Shown here piece after piece: positions 7,602 to 17,337 of a stretch of DNA of 33,039 bases. The notes below the pieces were generated by a model. It did no database searches. It saw only the letters and a list, made by a program, of their open reading frames with translations, and was not told the origin of the DNA. How positions within the stretch are numbered: the first letter of the stretch is position 1; each line of letters starts with the position of its first letter. Both the position numbers and the translations under genes were made by a program. Source of the DNA: Metaruminococcus_A sp900762715 (GTDB taxonomy: Bacteria > Bacillota > Clostridia > Oscillospirales > Ruminococcaceae); assembly GCA_048204295.1 (NCBI GenBank), contig DBFBLF010000011.1, forward strand, positions 1 to 33,039, given 5' to 3'.

Positions 7602-9692
7602 ATGTCCGATTTAGTGATTGTTGAGTCTCCCGCGAAAGCGAAGACCATAAAAAAATATTTAGGGCCGGGTTATGAAGTCGTTGCTTCAATGGGACATATC
7701 CGTGACCTGCCCAAAAGTAAATTCGGCGTAGATGTTGACCATGATTTTGAGCCGCAGTATGTGGATATCAAAGGAAAAGAAGATTTAATTAAGGATTTGA
7801 AGAAGGCCGCCAAGAAAAGCGAACGGGTTTTTCTGGCAACAGACCCCGACCGGGAAGGGGAGGCAATATCGTGGCACCTTGCCCATTTGCTGAACCTTGA
7901 TTTAAACCAGGACAACAGGGTTACGTTCAATGAAATTACCAAGTCCGGCGTCAAAAGCGGTATGGATCATCGCCGCAGGATCGATCTGGACCTTGTCAAC
8001 GCGCAGCAGGCCAGACGTGTTTTAGACCGGATTGTGGGGTATAAGCTCAGTCCTTTCCTCTGGCGGAAAATCCGCCGTGGGCTTTCCGCGGGCCGCGTCC
8101 AGTCGGTTGCTGTTCGACTGATTGTTGACCGCGAAGAGGAAATAAAAGCCTTTAAGCCGGAAGAATATTGGACGATTGACGCCTTGCTGGGTGTAAAGGG
8201 AGTCCGAAAAGCGTTTTCGGCAAAATTTTATGGAAAAAAAGGCAAGAAGATTGTTATTAAATCGGAAGAAGAGTCTAACCGGATTTTGAAAGCGCTGGAA
8301 GGCGCCGATTATGTGGTGGATTCTGTAAAAAAGGGCGTGCGGAAAAAAACGCCTGCTCCGCCGTTTACCACCTCCACTATGCAGCAGGAGGCTTCCAGAA
8401 AATTGGGCTTCCAGGCACGCCGGACCATGAAAGCGGCACAGGAACTCTATGAAGGTGTAGAGGTCGGAGAAATGGGCGCCGTCGGTCTGATTACTTATAT
8501 GCGTACCGACTCTCTCAGGATATCCGACGAGGCAAGGCAGTCCGCAACCCAGTTTATCAGCGGAAAATATGGAAAAGAATACCTGCCGGATAAACCGCGC
8601 ACTTATAAATCCAAATCCAATGCGCAGGATGCGCATGAGGCAATCCGCCCAACTATGCCGGAGCTTTCTCCGGATCAGGTGAAGGCTTCTCTTACATCCG
8701 ATCAGTATAAGCTCTATAAACTTATTTGGGAGCGTTTTATCGCAAGCCAGATGGCCAACGCGGAACTGGATACTGTTTCAGCCGATATTGTAGCAGGAGA
8801 GTATCTTTTCAAAGCCTCTGGTTATTCTGTAAGGTTTAATGGCTTTACAGTATTGTACGAGGAAGGTAAGGACGAGGAGACGGAAAACAGCGACATGCTA
8901 CCGCCTCTTGCAGCGGGCGACCCGTTGAAGCTCAAAAGCATTGCCGGGAACCAGCATTTTACTCAACCGCCGCCGCGTTTTACAGAAGCTTCCCTGATCA
9001 AGGCTTTGGAGGAAAATGGGATTGGCCGGCCAAGTACCTATGCGCCGACTATAACGACCATCCTGCAGCGCAACTATATTGAACGGGAAGCAAAGCAGTT
9101 GAAGCCAACGGCTCTTGGGGAAGTGACGACGCAGCTGATGCGGGACCACTTCAAAAATATTGTCGATGTGGACTTCACAGCACATATGGAGCAAAACCTT
9201 GACGAGGTTGAGGTTGGCAAAGTCGATTATGTTGATATGCTTAAAGGCTTTTACGGCGATTTCAGCAAAACTCTTGACACCGCCGAAAAAGAGATGGAAG
9301 GCACCCGCGTAAAGGTTCCGCATGAGGAAACCGATATTGTCTGCGAACTCTGCGGGCGGAAAATGGTCATTAAAATCGGCCGGTTTGGAAAATTTCTTGC
9401 CTGCCCTGGGTTCCCGGAATGCAAAAATACCAAGCGGATCGCCCAGGAAACCGGCGGACTTTGCCCGCTCTGCGGCAAAAAAGTGTTGGAAAAGAAATCA
9501 AAAACCGGTAAAAAATACTACGGATGCGAGGACAATCCAAAGTGCTCGTTTATGACTTGGGATGAACCAATGAAGGAGCAGTGCCCAAAATGTGGGGCGA
9601 CACTCTTTAAAAAACGCGGTAAGGCCGGAAAAATTTATTGTGCAAAAGAAGGCTGTGATTACGAGCGCGGCCTTAAGGACAACGCAGAATGA
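7602..9692 (+). CDS. topA: DNA topoisomerase I (type IA)
   Basis: Relaxes negative supercoils behind RNA polymerase by a transient single-strand break. The 696-residue protein has an N-terminal Toprim domain (LVIVESPAKAKTIKKYL; TDPDREGEAISWHLA with the acidic metal residues), the strand-passage core, and the active-site tyrosine Y299 in GLITYMRTDSLRIS. Three C-terminal zinc ribbons follow at even 40-residue steps, starting at C581 (CELCG), C621 (CPLCG) and C661 (CPKCG). The first two show the typical xGxKYYGC/GKFLACPGFPEC closing half. The ATG is 17 bases after dprA with GGAGG upstream. The stop overlaps the trmFO start (ATGA), pointing to coupled translation. Confidence 0.98.
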   Translation: MSDLVIVESPAKAKTIKKYLGPGYEVVASMGHIRDLPKSKFGVDVDHDFEPQYVDIKGKEDLIKDLKKAAKKSERVFLATDPDREGEAISWHLAHLLNLDLNQDNRVTFNEITKSGVKSGMDHRRRIDLDLVNAQQARRVLDRIVGYKLSPFLWRKIRRGLSAGRVQSVAVRLIVDREEEIKAFKPEEYWTIDALLGVKGVRKAFSAKFYGKKGKKIVIKSEEESNRILKALEGADYVVDSVKKGVRKKTPAPPFTTSTMQQEASRKLGFQARRTMKAAQELYEGVEVGEMGAVGLITYMRTDSLRISDEARQSATQFISGKYGKEYLPDKPRTYKSKSNAQDAHEAIRPTMPELSPDQVKASLTSDQYKLYKLIWERFIASQMANAELDTVSADIVAGEYLFKASGYSVRFNGFTVLYEEGKDEETENSDMLPPLAAGDPLKLKSIAGNQHFTQPPPRFTEASLIKALEENGIGRPSTYAPTITTILQRNYIEREAKQLKPTALGEVTTQLMRDHFKNIVDVDFTAHMEQNLDEVEVGKVDYVDMLKGFYGDFSKTLDTAEKEMEGTRVKVPHEETDIVCELCGRKMVIKIGRFGKFLACPGFPECKNTKRIAQETGGLCPLCGKKVLEKKSKTGKKYYGCEDNPKCSFMTWDEPMKEQCPKCGATLFKKRGKAGKIYCAKEGCDYERGLKDNAE

Positions 9693-11005
9693 GGGTTCAG
9701 GTAATCGGCGCCGGACTGGCGGGCTGTGAGGCAGCTTACCGGCTGGCAAAAGATGGAATACAGGTTGATTTGTTTGAGATGAAGCCGGAGAAATACACTC
9801 CGGCTCATCATTATTCAGGATTTGCAGAGCTGGTTTGTTCTAATTCGCTCAAAGCGGCGCGGCTGGGTTCAGCTGCCGGGCTTCTCAAGCATGAAATGAA
9901 ACGGCTGGGGTCGCTGGTCATCCCCTGCGCGGAGGCCTGCAGTGTAGCGGCTGGAGGTGCTCTGGCGGTCGACCGAAAAAAATTTTCTGACCTAGTGACC
10001 GAAAAGGTTAAGGCGCATCCCAATATCTGGGTACATGCGGAGGAAGTCGTTCGAATCCCGGAAGAGGGCTATGTGGTGATAGCGACCGGCCCGTTGACTT
10101 CCGACGCATTGGCGGCTGATATTCAAAGGTTCTGCGGCGGGACTGGCTACCTCAGTTTTTATGACGCTGCGGCGCCGATTGTCACGGCAGAATCGGTTGA
10201 TATGGAACACGCTTTTTTCGCCTCGCGTTACGACCGCGGTGAGGCGGATTACATCAACTGCCCGATGAGTAAAGAAGAATACGAGCATTTTTATCATGAG
10301 CTTGTAAACGCCGAAGCAGTCTCCCTTAAAAGTTTTGAACAGGGTGCGCCTGCGGTTTATGAGGGCTGTATGCCGGTGGAAATTATGGCAAAGCGTGGGG
10401 AAGACACCCTGCGGTTTGGCCCGCTTAAACCGGTCGGCCTGCGCGATCCGCGCACCGGGCATCGGCCGTGGGCAAATCTGCAGCTCCGTAAAGAAAACGC
10501 GGGCGGCAGCATGTACAACCTGGTCGGGTTCCAGACAAATTTAAAATTCGGAGAGCAGAAAAGGGTTTTCGGGCTGATTCCGGCGCTGAAAAACGCCGAG
10601 TACGTCCGGTATGGCGTGATGCACCGGAACACCTTTTTAGATAGCCCGAGGCTGCTGGACAATCATTTCCGGCTGAAACATGACCCGAGAATTTCGTTTG
10701 CGGGCCAGATGACCGGGGTGGAAGGTTACGTTGAATCGGCGGCGAGCGGCCTGTACGTGGGTTTTACCCTTTCGCGCTTTTTGCGGGGTGAACCGGAAAT
10801 AACCCTTCCTCCCAATACGATGCTCGGGGCGCTGGCAAACTATATTGCGGATAAAACAGTGGCTGATTTCCAGCCTATGGGTTGCAACATGGGTATCCTG
10901 CCGCCGCTTCCTGAACGGATACGGGACAAACAGGCGAGATACCAGATGATCGCGGAACGCGCGATGGACTCTTTGGAACAAACGCTAGACGGATATGGGG
11001 TGTAA
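9689..11005 (+). CDS. trmFO: TrmFO, folate/FAD-dependent tRNA (uracil-5-)-methyltransferase
   Basis: Makes ribothymidine at position 54 of tRNA using methylenetetrahydrofolate and FAD instead of S-adenosylmethionine, the form typical of Bacillota. The 438-residue protein opens with the dinucleotide-binding motif VIGAGLAGCEAAYRLA followed by LFEMKPEK. The two cysteines known to matter in TrmFO are present: C50 in ELVCSNSLK and C227 in EGCMPVE. Other family blocks are GPLKPVGLRDPRTG, NLVGFQTNLKFGEQKRVF and FAGQMTGVEGYVESAASG. The start ATG overlaps the topA stop by four bases; plsX follows after three bases. Confidence 0.97.
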   Translation: MRVQVIGAGLAGCEAAYRLAKDGIQVDLFEMKPEKYTPAHHYSGFAELVCSNSLKAARLGSAAGLLKHEMKRLGSLVIPCAEACSVAAGGALAVDRKKFSDLVTEKVKAHPNIWVHAEEVVRIPEEGYVVIATGPLTSDALAADIQRFCGGTGYLSFYDAAAPIVTAESVDMEHAFFASRYDRGEADYINCPMSKEEYEHFYHELVNAEAVSLKSFEQGAPAVYEGCMPVEIMAKRGEDTLRFGPLKPVGLRDPRTGHRPWANLQLRKENAGGSMYNLVGFQTNLKFGEQKRVFGLIPALKNAEYVRYGVMHRNTFLDSPRLLDNHFRLKHDPRISFAGQMTGVEGYVESAASGLYVGFTLSRFLRGEPEITLPPNTMLGALANYIADKTVADFQPMGCNMGILPPLPERIRDKQARYQMIAERAMDSLEQTLDGYGV

Positions 11006-11008
11006 CAA

Positions 11009-12016
11009 ATGAAAATCGTAGTGGATGGATTTGGCGGCGACAATGCGCCGCTTGCGGTGCTGCAGGGGTGTGCGCTCGCGGCTGAGGAGTACAAGGTGCC
11101 CATCGCGGTGACAGGTGATGTGGAGACAATGAAAAAAACAGCACTGGAAAACCAGGTTGACATCTCCAAACTGGAGCTTGTACAGGCTGACAGCGTTATC
11201 GATATTGAAGAGGATCCAACTGAAATTACAAAAAGCAAGTCTGACTCGTCCATGGCGGTTGCATTTAAAATGGTTGCTTCCGGTGATGCGGACGTATTTG
11301 TAAGTGCCGGGAGCACAGGGGCGATTGTTGTTGGCGCCTCCCTGATTGTCAAAAGGATTAAAGGAATCAAGCGGGCGGCCCTCGCACCGATTATCCCAAC
11401 TGTGAACGGCTGTTATATGCTGATGGACGGCGGGGCGAACGTTGACTGCCGTCCTGAAATGCTGCTTCACTTCGGGCTGATGGGTTCGGCTTATATGAAC
11501 CAGATTATGGGCGTCAAAAATCCCAGAGTGGGCCTTGCGAATATCGGAGCTGAAGAAACAAAGGGCGGCGAACTCCAGCTCAAAGCATATGAGCTTCTTA
11601 AAAAAGCGCCGATCAATTTTATCGGAAACGTGGAGGCAAGGGATATTCCGCTCGGCGGCTGTGATGTGGTGGTAGCAGATGGATTTTCCGGCAATATCAT
11701 TCTCAAGCTGACTGAGGGGATGGGCAAGCTCATCAGCATGAAGCTCAAAGATATATTTATGAGCGGCGCGCTCTCTAAGGTTGCGGCGTTGATTGTTATG
11801 AAAAAAGTGAATGCGTTCAAAAAGTCGATGGATTATACCGAGTACGGCGGCGCGCCGCTGATGGGTGTGCGCAAGCCGGTCATCAAAGCGCATGGAAGTT
11901 CCAACGCCGTCGCTTTTAAAAACGCGGTTCGCCAGGCAATTCGTTTTACGGAAAATGATGTAATCGGTGAAATTGAAGGCCATCTTGCGGCCTGTGAAGC
12001 GGGCGGAGAAGAATAG
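11009..12016 (+). CDS. plsX: PlsX, acyl-ACP:phosphate acyltransferase
   Basis: Converts acyl-ACP and phosphate to acyl-phosphate for PlsY, the first step of phospholipid synthesis in most Gram-positives. It is a peripheral membrane enzyme. The 335-residue protein has the family start MKIVVDGFGGDNAPLAVLQG, the block ADVFVSAGSTGAIVVGAS, the segment GADE-like GLANIGAEETKGGELQLKAY, and VVADGFSGNIILKLTEGMG near the C-terminus. It is closely packed between trmFO (3 bases) and rnc (0 bases). In many relatives an acpP gene, sometimes with fabD and fabG, lies between plsX and rnc; here none does. Confidence 0.97.
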   Translation: MKIVVDGFGGDNAPLAVLQGCALAAEEYKVPIAVTGDVETMKKTALENQVDISKLELVQADSVIDIEEDPTEITKSKSDSSMAVAFKMVASGDADVFVSAGSTGAIVVGASLIVKRIKGIKRAALAPIIPTVNGCYMLMDGGANVDCRPEMLLHFGLMGSAYMNQIMGVKNPRVGLANIGAEETKGGELQLKAYELLKKAPINFIGNVEARDIPLGGCDVVVADGFSGNIILKLTEGMGKLISMKLKDIFMSGALSKVAALIVMKKVNAFKKSMDYTEYGGAPLMGVRKPVIKAHGSSNAVAFKNAVRQAIRFTENDVIGEIEGHLAACEAGGEE

Positions 12017-12733
12017 ATGAAAAAAGCGGATGAAAGGCCGGTCTTACCTCTGGGAGAGTTTGAACGGGAAATCGGCTACACATTTAAAAACAAAAAGCTT
12101 TTAACCGAAGCGCTTACCCACTCGTCTTATGCAAATGAAGGGAAAAAACACCTACACAACAATGAGCGGCTGGAATTTTTGGGCGATTCTGTCCTTTCGG
12201 TCATTATTGCGGAACATTTGTTTCAGCACTTCAAACATATCCCAGAGGGAGAACTCACCCGTCTGCGTGCGTCTCTTGTCTGTGAACAGGCGCTTTTTGA
12301 GTTTGCGCAAAAAATTCGTTTGGGTGAATTTATCCTGCTGGGCCGCGGGGAAGAGAACACCGGAGGACGGGAACGCCCGTCGATTGTATCTGATGCCTTT
12401 GAGGCGGTCATCGCCGCCGTGTTTCTGGATGGCGGGATGGAAGCGGCTAAAAAATATGTCCTCTCCTTTGTTCCAGATGACCTGAGCCCGAAAAAATGCA
12501 GCGGGTTTTCCGATTATAAAACGGTTTTACAGGAAATTATCCAGCAAAACAAGGAAGAAAAGGTAGAGTATGTGCTGACGGATGAAAGCGGGCCTGACCA
12601 TAATAAAACCTTTGTTATTGAGGTTCACCTTAATTCCAACGTTATTGGAACAGTAAAAGGGAAGAGTAAAAAGCAGGCGGAACAGAATGCGGCCAAAGAA
12701 GCGCTTAAACTGATGGGTTATGAGGCACAGTAA
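12017..12733 (+). CDS. rnc: Ribonuclease III
   Basis: Cleaves double-stranded RNA, including rRNA precursors and sense/antisense duplexes. The 238-residue protein has the RNase III signature NERLEFLGDSVLS (about residues 49-61, with E53 and D57) and the second acidic patch SDAFEAVIAAVFLDGG (D126, E129). It ends in a double-stranded RNA-binding domain (DYKTVLQEIIQQ..., KSKKQAEQNAAKEALKLMG). The ATG immediately follows the plsX stop codon, with a purine-rich site (GGCGGAGAAG) inside plsX. The 3' end overlaps the next gene by 14 bases. Confidence 0.98.
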   Translation: MKKADERPVLPLGEFEREIGYTFKNKKLLTEALTHSSYANEGKKHLHNNERLEFLGDSVLSVIIAEHLFQHFKHIPEGELTRLRASLVCEQALFEFAQKIRLGEFILLGRGEENTGGRERPSIVSDAFEAVIAAVFLDGGMEAAKKYVLSFVPDDLSPKKCSGFSDYKTVLQEIIQQNKEEKVEYVLTDESGPDHNKTFVIEVHLNSNVIGTVKGKSKKQAEQNAAKEALKLMGYEAQ

Positions 12734-13730
12734 CATTGCGGTGTTTATCCCGCACCTAGGCTGCCCGCACCGGTGCAGTTTCTGCGACCAAAACAGTATT
12801 TCCGGCGCCGGACATGCACCGTCGCCCGCGGAAGTCGACGTCCTCCTGCGGGAGGCAGTTCCAAGACTGAAAGAGCTTTCCCAGTCGGAAATTGCTTTTT
12901 TCGGCGGGAGCTTTACCGCGGTGGAGCCGGAATATCGGAGACAGCTTTTGGAGATTGCATCGGGATATGTAAAAAAATATGGGCTTTACGGCGTCAGAAT
13001 ATCCACACGCCCGGACGCAATTGATGAAGCGATTCTTAAAGAATTGCGTGAATATTCCGTACGTGTAATTGAACTGGGCGCTCAAAGTTTATGTGACAGG
13101 GTGTTAAAGTTAAACCGGCGGGGGCATACGGCGGCAGATATTCATCGCGCTTCAGCTCTGATCCGGGAGAAAGGTTTTCAGCTTGGCCTTCAGATGATGA
13201 CCGGTCTTTACGGGAGTACGGAAGAGGACGACCGAAAAACAGCGGCGGGATTTATAAGCCTGAAGGCTGATATGGTTCGCATTTATCCGACCGTCACCCT
13301 GAAAGGAACCTATTTGGAAGAGCTGTACCGAGCGGGCCGTTATAAACCGCAGAGCCTGAAACAGGCTGTTTTAGAATGCACCGGGCTTTACAGGATGTTT
13401 TTAAACGCTGGAATTCCTGTGATCCGGCTTGGGCTTCATGCCTCGCCTGAGCTTGAAAAGCAGGCGGCCTGCGGGCCATATCACCCGGCTTTCCGGGAAC
13501 TGTGTGAAAGCAGGATAATGCTTGAAAACGCCCGGGAGCTCTTAAAAGGTTTTCCTGCCGGAGCTGTAACTCTTGCGGTGTCCGGAAAAAGCCTATCCAA
13601 AATGGCGGGACAGCACAGGGAAAACCTGAAGTGCTTGCAGAAAGACGGTTACACGGTACGGCTGGTACCTGACCCGTCCCTGAAAAAATACCAGATTAAA
13701 CTGTTAGAGGGGGAAACTGTTTGTTTCTAA
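12720..13730 (+). CDS. Radical SAM protein of the Elp3-like type, function unknown
   Basis: A 336-residue radical S-adenosylmethionine enzyme. The 4Fe-4S/SAM motif C-x3-C-x2-C is at C15, C19 and C22 (LGCPHRCSFCDQN), followed by the Gly-rich SAM contact AFFGGSFTAVE and by ISTRPDAIDEAIL and VIELGAQSLCDRVLKLNRRGHT, blocks shared with the Elp3/HemN-related fold. No acetyltransferase domain, TRAM domain or second cluster motif is visible. The gene starts inside rnc (14-base overlap) and ends inside smc (10-base overlap), so it is translationally locked into the rnc-smc unit. Substrate cannot be read from sequence; an RNA-modifying role is an inference from the Elp3-like fold only. Confidence 0.88.
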   Translation: MRHSNIAVFIPHLGCPHRCSFCDQNSISGAGHAPSPAEVDVLLREAVPRLKELSQSEIAFFGGSFTAVEPEYRRQLLEIASGYVKKYGLYGVRISTRPDAIDEAILKELREYSVRVIELGAQSLCDRVLKLNRRGHTAADIHRASALIREKGFQLGLQMMTGLYGSTEEDDRKTAAGFISLKADMVRIYPTVTLKGTYLEELYRAGRYKPQSLKQAVLECTGLYRMFLNAGIPVIRLGLHASPELEKQAACGPYHPAFRELCESRIMLENARELLKGFPAGAVTLAVSGKSLSKMAGQHRENLKCLQKDGYTVRLVPDPSLKKYQIKLLEGETVCF

Positions 13731-16700
13731 AGTCATTGGAACTGCACGGTTTTAAATCATTCCCGGACCGAACCAAGCTGGAATTCGGCAAGGGAATTAC
13801 CGCGGTAGTCGGGCCGAACGGAAGCGGAAAAAGCAATATCAGTGACGCTGTCCGGTGGGTTCTGGGCGAACAGTCTACCAAAACCCTTCGCGGTGCGAAA
13901 ATGGAAGACGTCATTTTCGGCGGGACGCAGCTCCGCAAGCCGCAGGGCTTTGCCGAAGTGTCGCTAACCATTGATAATTCTTCCGGCCTATTGGCTGTTG
14001 ACAGCGACACGGTCACTATCACCCGGAAGTATTACCGTTCCTCTGAAAGTGAGTATTTGCTCAACGGTTCCCAGGTGCGGTTAAAAGATATTAACGAATT
14101 GTTGATGGACACCGGCCTTGGCCGGGACGGCTATTCCATGGTCGGGCAGGGGAAGATTGCAGAAATCGTCGGGGCAAAAAGCGCGGAACGGCGTGAAATA
14201 TTTGAAGAAGCGGCGGGCATTTCAAAATTCCGTTACCGGAAAGAGGAATCGGAACGGCGCCTTCAGATGGCGGAGGAAAACCTTCTTCGTCTGTTCGATA
14301 TTGTCAAGGAACTTGAGGATCGGCTTGGGCCGCTCAAGGCCCAGTCTGAAAAAGCCAAACAGTACCTGGAATTCGCATCGCAGAAAAAGGAGCTTGAACT
14401 CTCCTACTGGGTTCACACCCTTGAAACGCTGACCGTCCGTCTCCGTTCCCAGGATGATAAGCTGACCATTGCCAATGGCGAGAGCGAAGAAATCAGCCGT
14501 CTGATGGAAGAATCCGAAGAGCAGATACAGGAAATTTACAGTCTGATGCAGGGTTGTATGACCTTGTCGGAGCAGCTGAGAAACGAAAAGCAGGAGAAAG
14601 AACGGGAAAACGCGGAAGTCGCTTCCCGAATTGCCGTCATTAAAAATGATATTGCGCATAACCTTGAAAGCATTGCGCGGGTAGAAGAAGAACTCCGTTC
14701 GCTGGAGCAGTCCGACCAGGCGATACTGGATGAAATCACGAGGCGGAACAACGCGGCTGCACAGCGCCGTGTGCAGATCGGCGAACTTGAGGAAAAAGCG
14801 TCCCAGCTTGAAAAGGAGCTGAGCGCCGCTTCTGAGCAGACTGCTGTTTTTAATGAACAATCGGAAGAGCTCAAACGGCTGTTGGGAGAAACCGCCTTGC
14901 GGAAAACAGAGTTTTCTTTAACGGCGGACGTCAGCAAAAAACGGGTTGAAGAGCTTGAGGAAAGCCTTAAGGCAGACCGTGAAGCACTTTTAAACCGCGA
15001 AGAGGACCTGCGGAAAACTGAAGAAGAGGGAAAGGTGCGGAAGGAAGACTTAAACGCCTGTACAGAACGCGCCCTTTCTCTTGAAAATTCTTTAAAAGGG
15101 TACCAAATAAAACAGAAATCCCGCCGTGAAAAGCTGGAGGCCGCTTCCCAAGAGCTTTCTTCTTTTGAACTGAAACTGCAGGAGAAAAGCCAGAGAATCC
15201 GGCTGTTACAGGATTTGGAACAAAATATGGAAGGCTTTGCCGGAAGTGTAAAAGCGGTTTTGCGCGCCGGCGAATCGGGCAGGCTTCGCGGGATTCACGG
15301 ATCGGTTGCCCAGCTTATTTCGGTTGACAGCCGCTATTCGGTTGCGGTTGAAATCGCTCTGGGCGGCGCGATGCAGAATGTCGTTGTTGAACGTGAGGAA
15401 GCGGCTAAATCCGCCATCCAGCTTCTGAAAGAGCAGAAAGCCGGCCGCGCCACCTTTCTGCCCCTTACCTCTGTAAAGGGGAACCGGTTAAATGAACCGA
15501 CCCTCTCCGGAGAAGACGGCTATATCGCGCTCGCATCAGAATTGGTGGAATACGCTCCCGTCTATGAAGGGGTTGTCCAGTGGCTGCTGGGAAGAGTCGC
15601 AGTCGCGGAGGATATTGACGCGGCGGTTGCCATTGCGAAAAAATACCGCTACCGGTTCCGGATCGTAACGCTGGACGGCCAGGTCGTCAATGCAGGCGGC
15701 TCTATCAGCGGCGGTTTCGTTGCCCGCAGCCAGGGAATCCTGAGCAGAAAAAACGATATTGCACGGCTTGAAAAAGAAGTGCAGGCGCTGGAAAAAGACC
15801 GGGCTGCACTGGCGGAAAGGAAAAACGTCCTTTCTGTGGAGACTGCCGAATTAGACGCGCAGGTCCAGGCAATCAGGAGCGAGATACAGACCTGCTCGGA
15901 GGACCGGATTCGGCTTGAAAGTGAATGCAGACGGCTTGATCATCTTAAAACCGAATATGAAGATCAGCTTTCTACCATCAAAGGTCGGGTACAGGCAGCG
16001 GAAAGCCAGATTCGTACCGTTTCCGCCACCCTCTCGGATTCTTTGAAGCAGTTGGATGAACTGGAAAGGTTCAGCGGGAAAAAAGCGGCGGCTCTTTCGG
16101 AACTTGAGGGCAGCAACGCGGAGCTTTTGGAGCGGTTTGACGGTATTTCCTCGGAAATATCAAGGCTTCGGATTCAAAAAATAGAGTTTGAAAAGGAAAT
16201 CGAGTCGCTTCATGAGTTTATTAGGGCGCTCGAATCGCGGAAATCAGACGCGGCGCAGACCGCTTCCGTCCTGTCAGAACGGATTGAAAGCTTAAAAGAG
16301 TCAAATGAGAATCTCGCCGGCCAGATAGCCGCTTTAGAACAGGAAGCGAATTTGCGCCGTACAGAGATCGCCGAGCTTGACCACAGGGTAGCGGAAGCGC
16401 TGGCCCAGCGTGAGCAGCATGAGGCCAAAACCACGAAGGTGCGGGAAGAGCAGCGGCATTATAGCGACCGCCGTGAAAGTATAGTCCGTGAAACGGCGCA
16501 TCTGGAAGAGCAGAAGCTGGCGACCCAGAAGGAGTACGACGGGATCATCAACCAGATGTGGAGCGAGTATGAAATGACACGTTCACAGGCGGAGGCTTTG
16601 GCACGTCCGGTAGAGGATTTCAGTTCACTTCAGCGGGAGCTCGGCGTGGTCAAAGCGAAAATAAAAGGGCTTGGCAATGTAAACCTGGCTGCGGTTGAGG

Positions 16701-17296
16701 AATATAAAGAGGTCAAAGAGCGCTACGAGTACCTGACAGGGCAGATTGAGGACGTAGAGCGCTCCCGCGAAGAACTCACGCGGCTGATCGGCGACCTGAC
16801 CGAAAATATGAAAGAACTTTTTTCAGAGAGCTTTGAGAAAATTAACCGCAACTTTTCCCAAATTTTTTCTGATCTTTTCGGCGGGGGAAAAGGTGAGCTA
16901 ATCCTAACCGACCCAGATCATATTCTTGAAACAGGAATTGAGATCAATGTACAGCCGCCCGGCAAGGTCATTAAAAACCTTGCGTCCCTTTCTGGCGGTG
17001 AGCAGGCCTTTGTTGCAATTGCGATTTATTTTGCTATCCTAAAAGTCCGCCCGGCGCCGTTTTGTATCCTGGATGAAATTGAGGCTGCGCTCGATGACGT
17101 CAACGTTTCAAAATACGCGCGGTATCTGCGCTCTTACAGTGACAATACCCAGTTTATTTTAATCACCCACCGGAGAGGAACTATGGAGGAAGCCGATGTC
17201 CTTTACGGCGTCACCATGCAGCAAGAAGGTATTTCAAAGCTTCTTGAACTAAATGTTGGCGATGTTGAGGAGAAAATAGGGAAACTGGCGCGCTGA
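13721..17296 (+). CDS. smc: Chromosome segregation protein SMC
   Basis: The ATPase of the bacterial condensin (with ScpA and ScpB), which loads near the origin and compacts and separates chromosomes. The 1191-residue protein has Walker A GPNGSGKSN (31-39), a long first coiled coil, a hinge (about 500-680, with the GGSISGGF turn near 659), a returning coiled coil, the ABC signature LSGGEQ at 1090-1095 and Walker B FCILDEIEAALDD. The start is TTG at 13721, with a GAGGGGG site at 13707-13713, inside the end of the radical SAM gene. An ATG start is not available at the family N-terminus (FLKSLELHGFKSF). ftsY follows, an order common in Bacillota. Confidence 0.98.
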   Translation: MFLKSLELHGFKSFPDRTKLEFGKGITAVVGPNGSGKSNISDAVRWVLGEQSTKTLRGAKMEDVIFGGTQLRKPQGFAEVSLTIDNSSGLLAVDSDTVTITRKYYRSSESEYLLNGSQVRLKDINELLMDTGLGRDGYSMVGQGKIAEIVGAKSAERREIFEEAAGISKFRYRKEESERRLQMAEENLLRLFDIVKELEDRLGPLKAQSEKAKQYLEFASQKKELELSYWVHTLETLTVRLRSQDDKLTIANGESEEISRLMEESEEQIQEIYSLMQGCMTLSEQLRNEKQEKERENAEVASRIAVIKNDIAHNLESIARVEEELRSLEQSDQAILDEITRRNNAAAQRRVQIGELEEKASQLEKELSAASEQTAVFNEQSEELKRLLGETALRKTEFSLTADVSKKRVEELEESLKADREALLNREEDLRKTEEEGKVRKEDLNACTERALSLENSLKGYQIKQKSRREKLEAASQELSSFELKLQEKSQRIRLLQDLEQNMEGFAGSVKAVLRAGESGRLRGIHGSVAQLISVDSRYSVAVEIALGGAMQNVVVEREEAAKSAIQLLKEQKAGRATFLPLTSVKGNRLNEPTLSGEDGYIALASELVEYAPVYEGVVQWLLGRVAVAEDIDAAVAIAKKYRYRFRIVTLDGQVVNAGGSISGGFVARSQGILSRKNDIARLEKEVQALEKDRAALAERKNVLSVETAELDAQVQAIRSEIQTCSEDRIRLESECRRLDHLKTEYEDQLSTIKGRVQAAESQIRTVSATLSDSLKQLDELERFSGKKAAALSELEGSNAELLERFDGISSEISRLRIQKIEFEKEIESLHEFIRALESRKSDAAQTASVLSERIESLKESNENLAGQIAALEQEANLRRTEIAELDHRVAEALAQREQHEAKTTKVREEQRHYSDRRESIVRETAHLEEQKLATQKEYDGIINQMWSEYEMTRSQAEALARPVEDFSSLQRELGVVKAKIKGLGNVNLAAVEEYKEVKERYEYLTGQIEDVERSREELTRLIGDLTENMKELFSESFEKINRNFSQIFSDLFGGGKGELILTDPDHILETGIEINVQPPGKVIKNLASLSGGEQAFVAIAIYFAILKVRPAPFCILDEIEAALDDVNVSKYARYLRSYSDNTQFILITHRRGTMEEADVLYGVTMQQEGISKLLELNVGDVEEKIGKLAR

Positions 17297-17337
17297 ATTG
17301 AATCATAAATACATAATTAAACGGAGGTTCCAACGGA

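Noticed and set aside
10985..11983. A 332-codon minus-strand frame across plsX
   Set aside because: It mirrors plsX, has no recognisable motif and no upstream signals; plsX is clearly the real gene.
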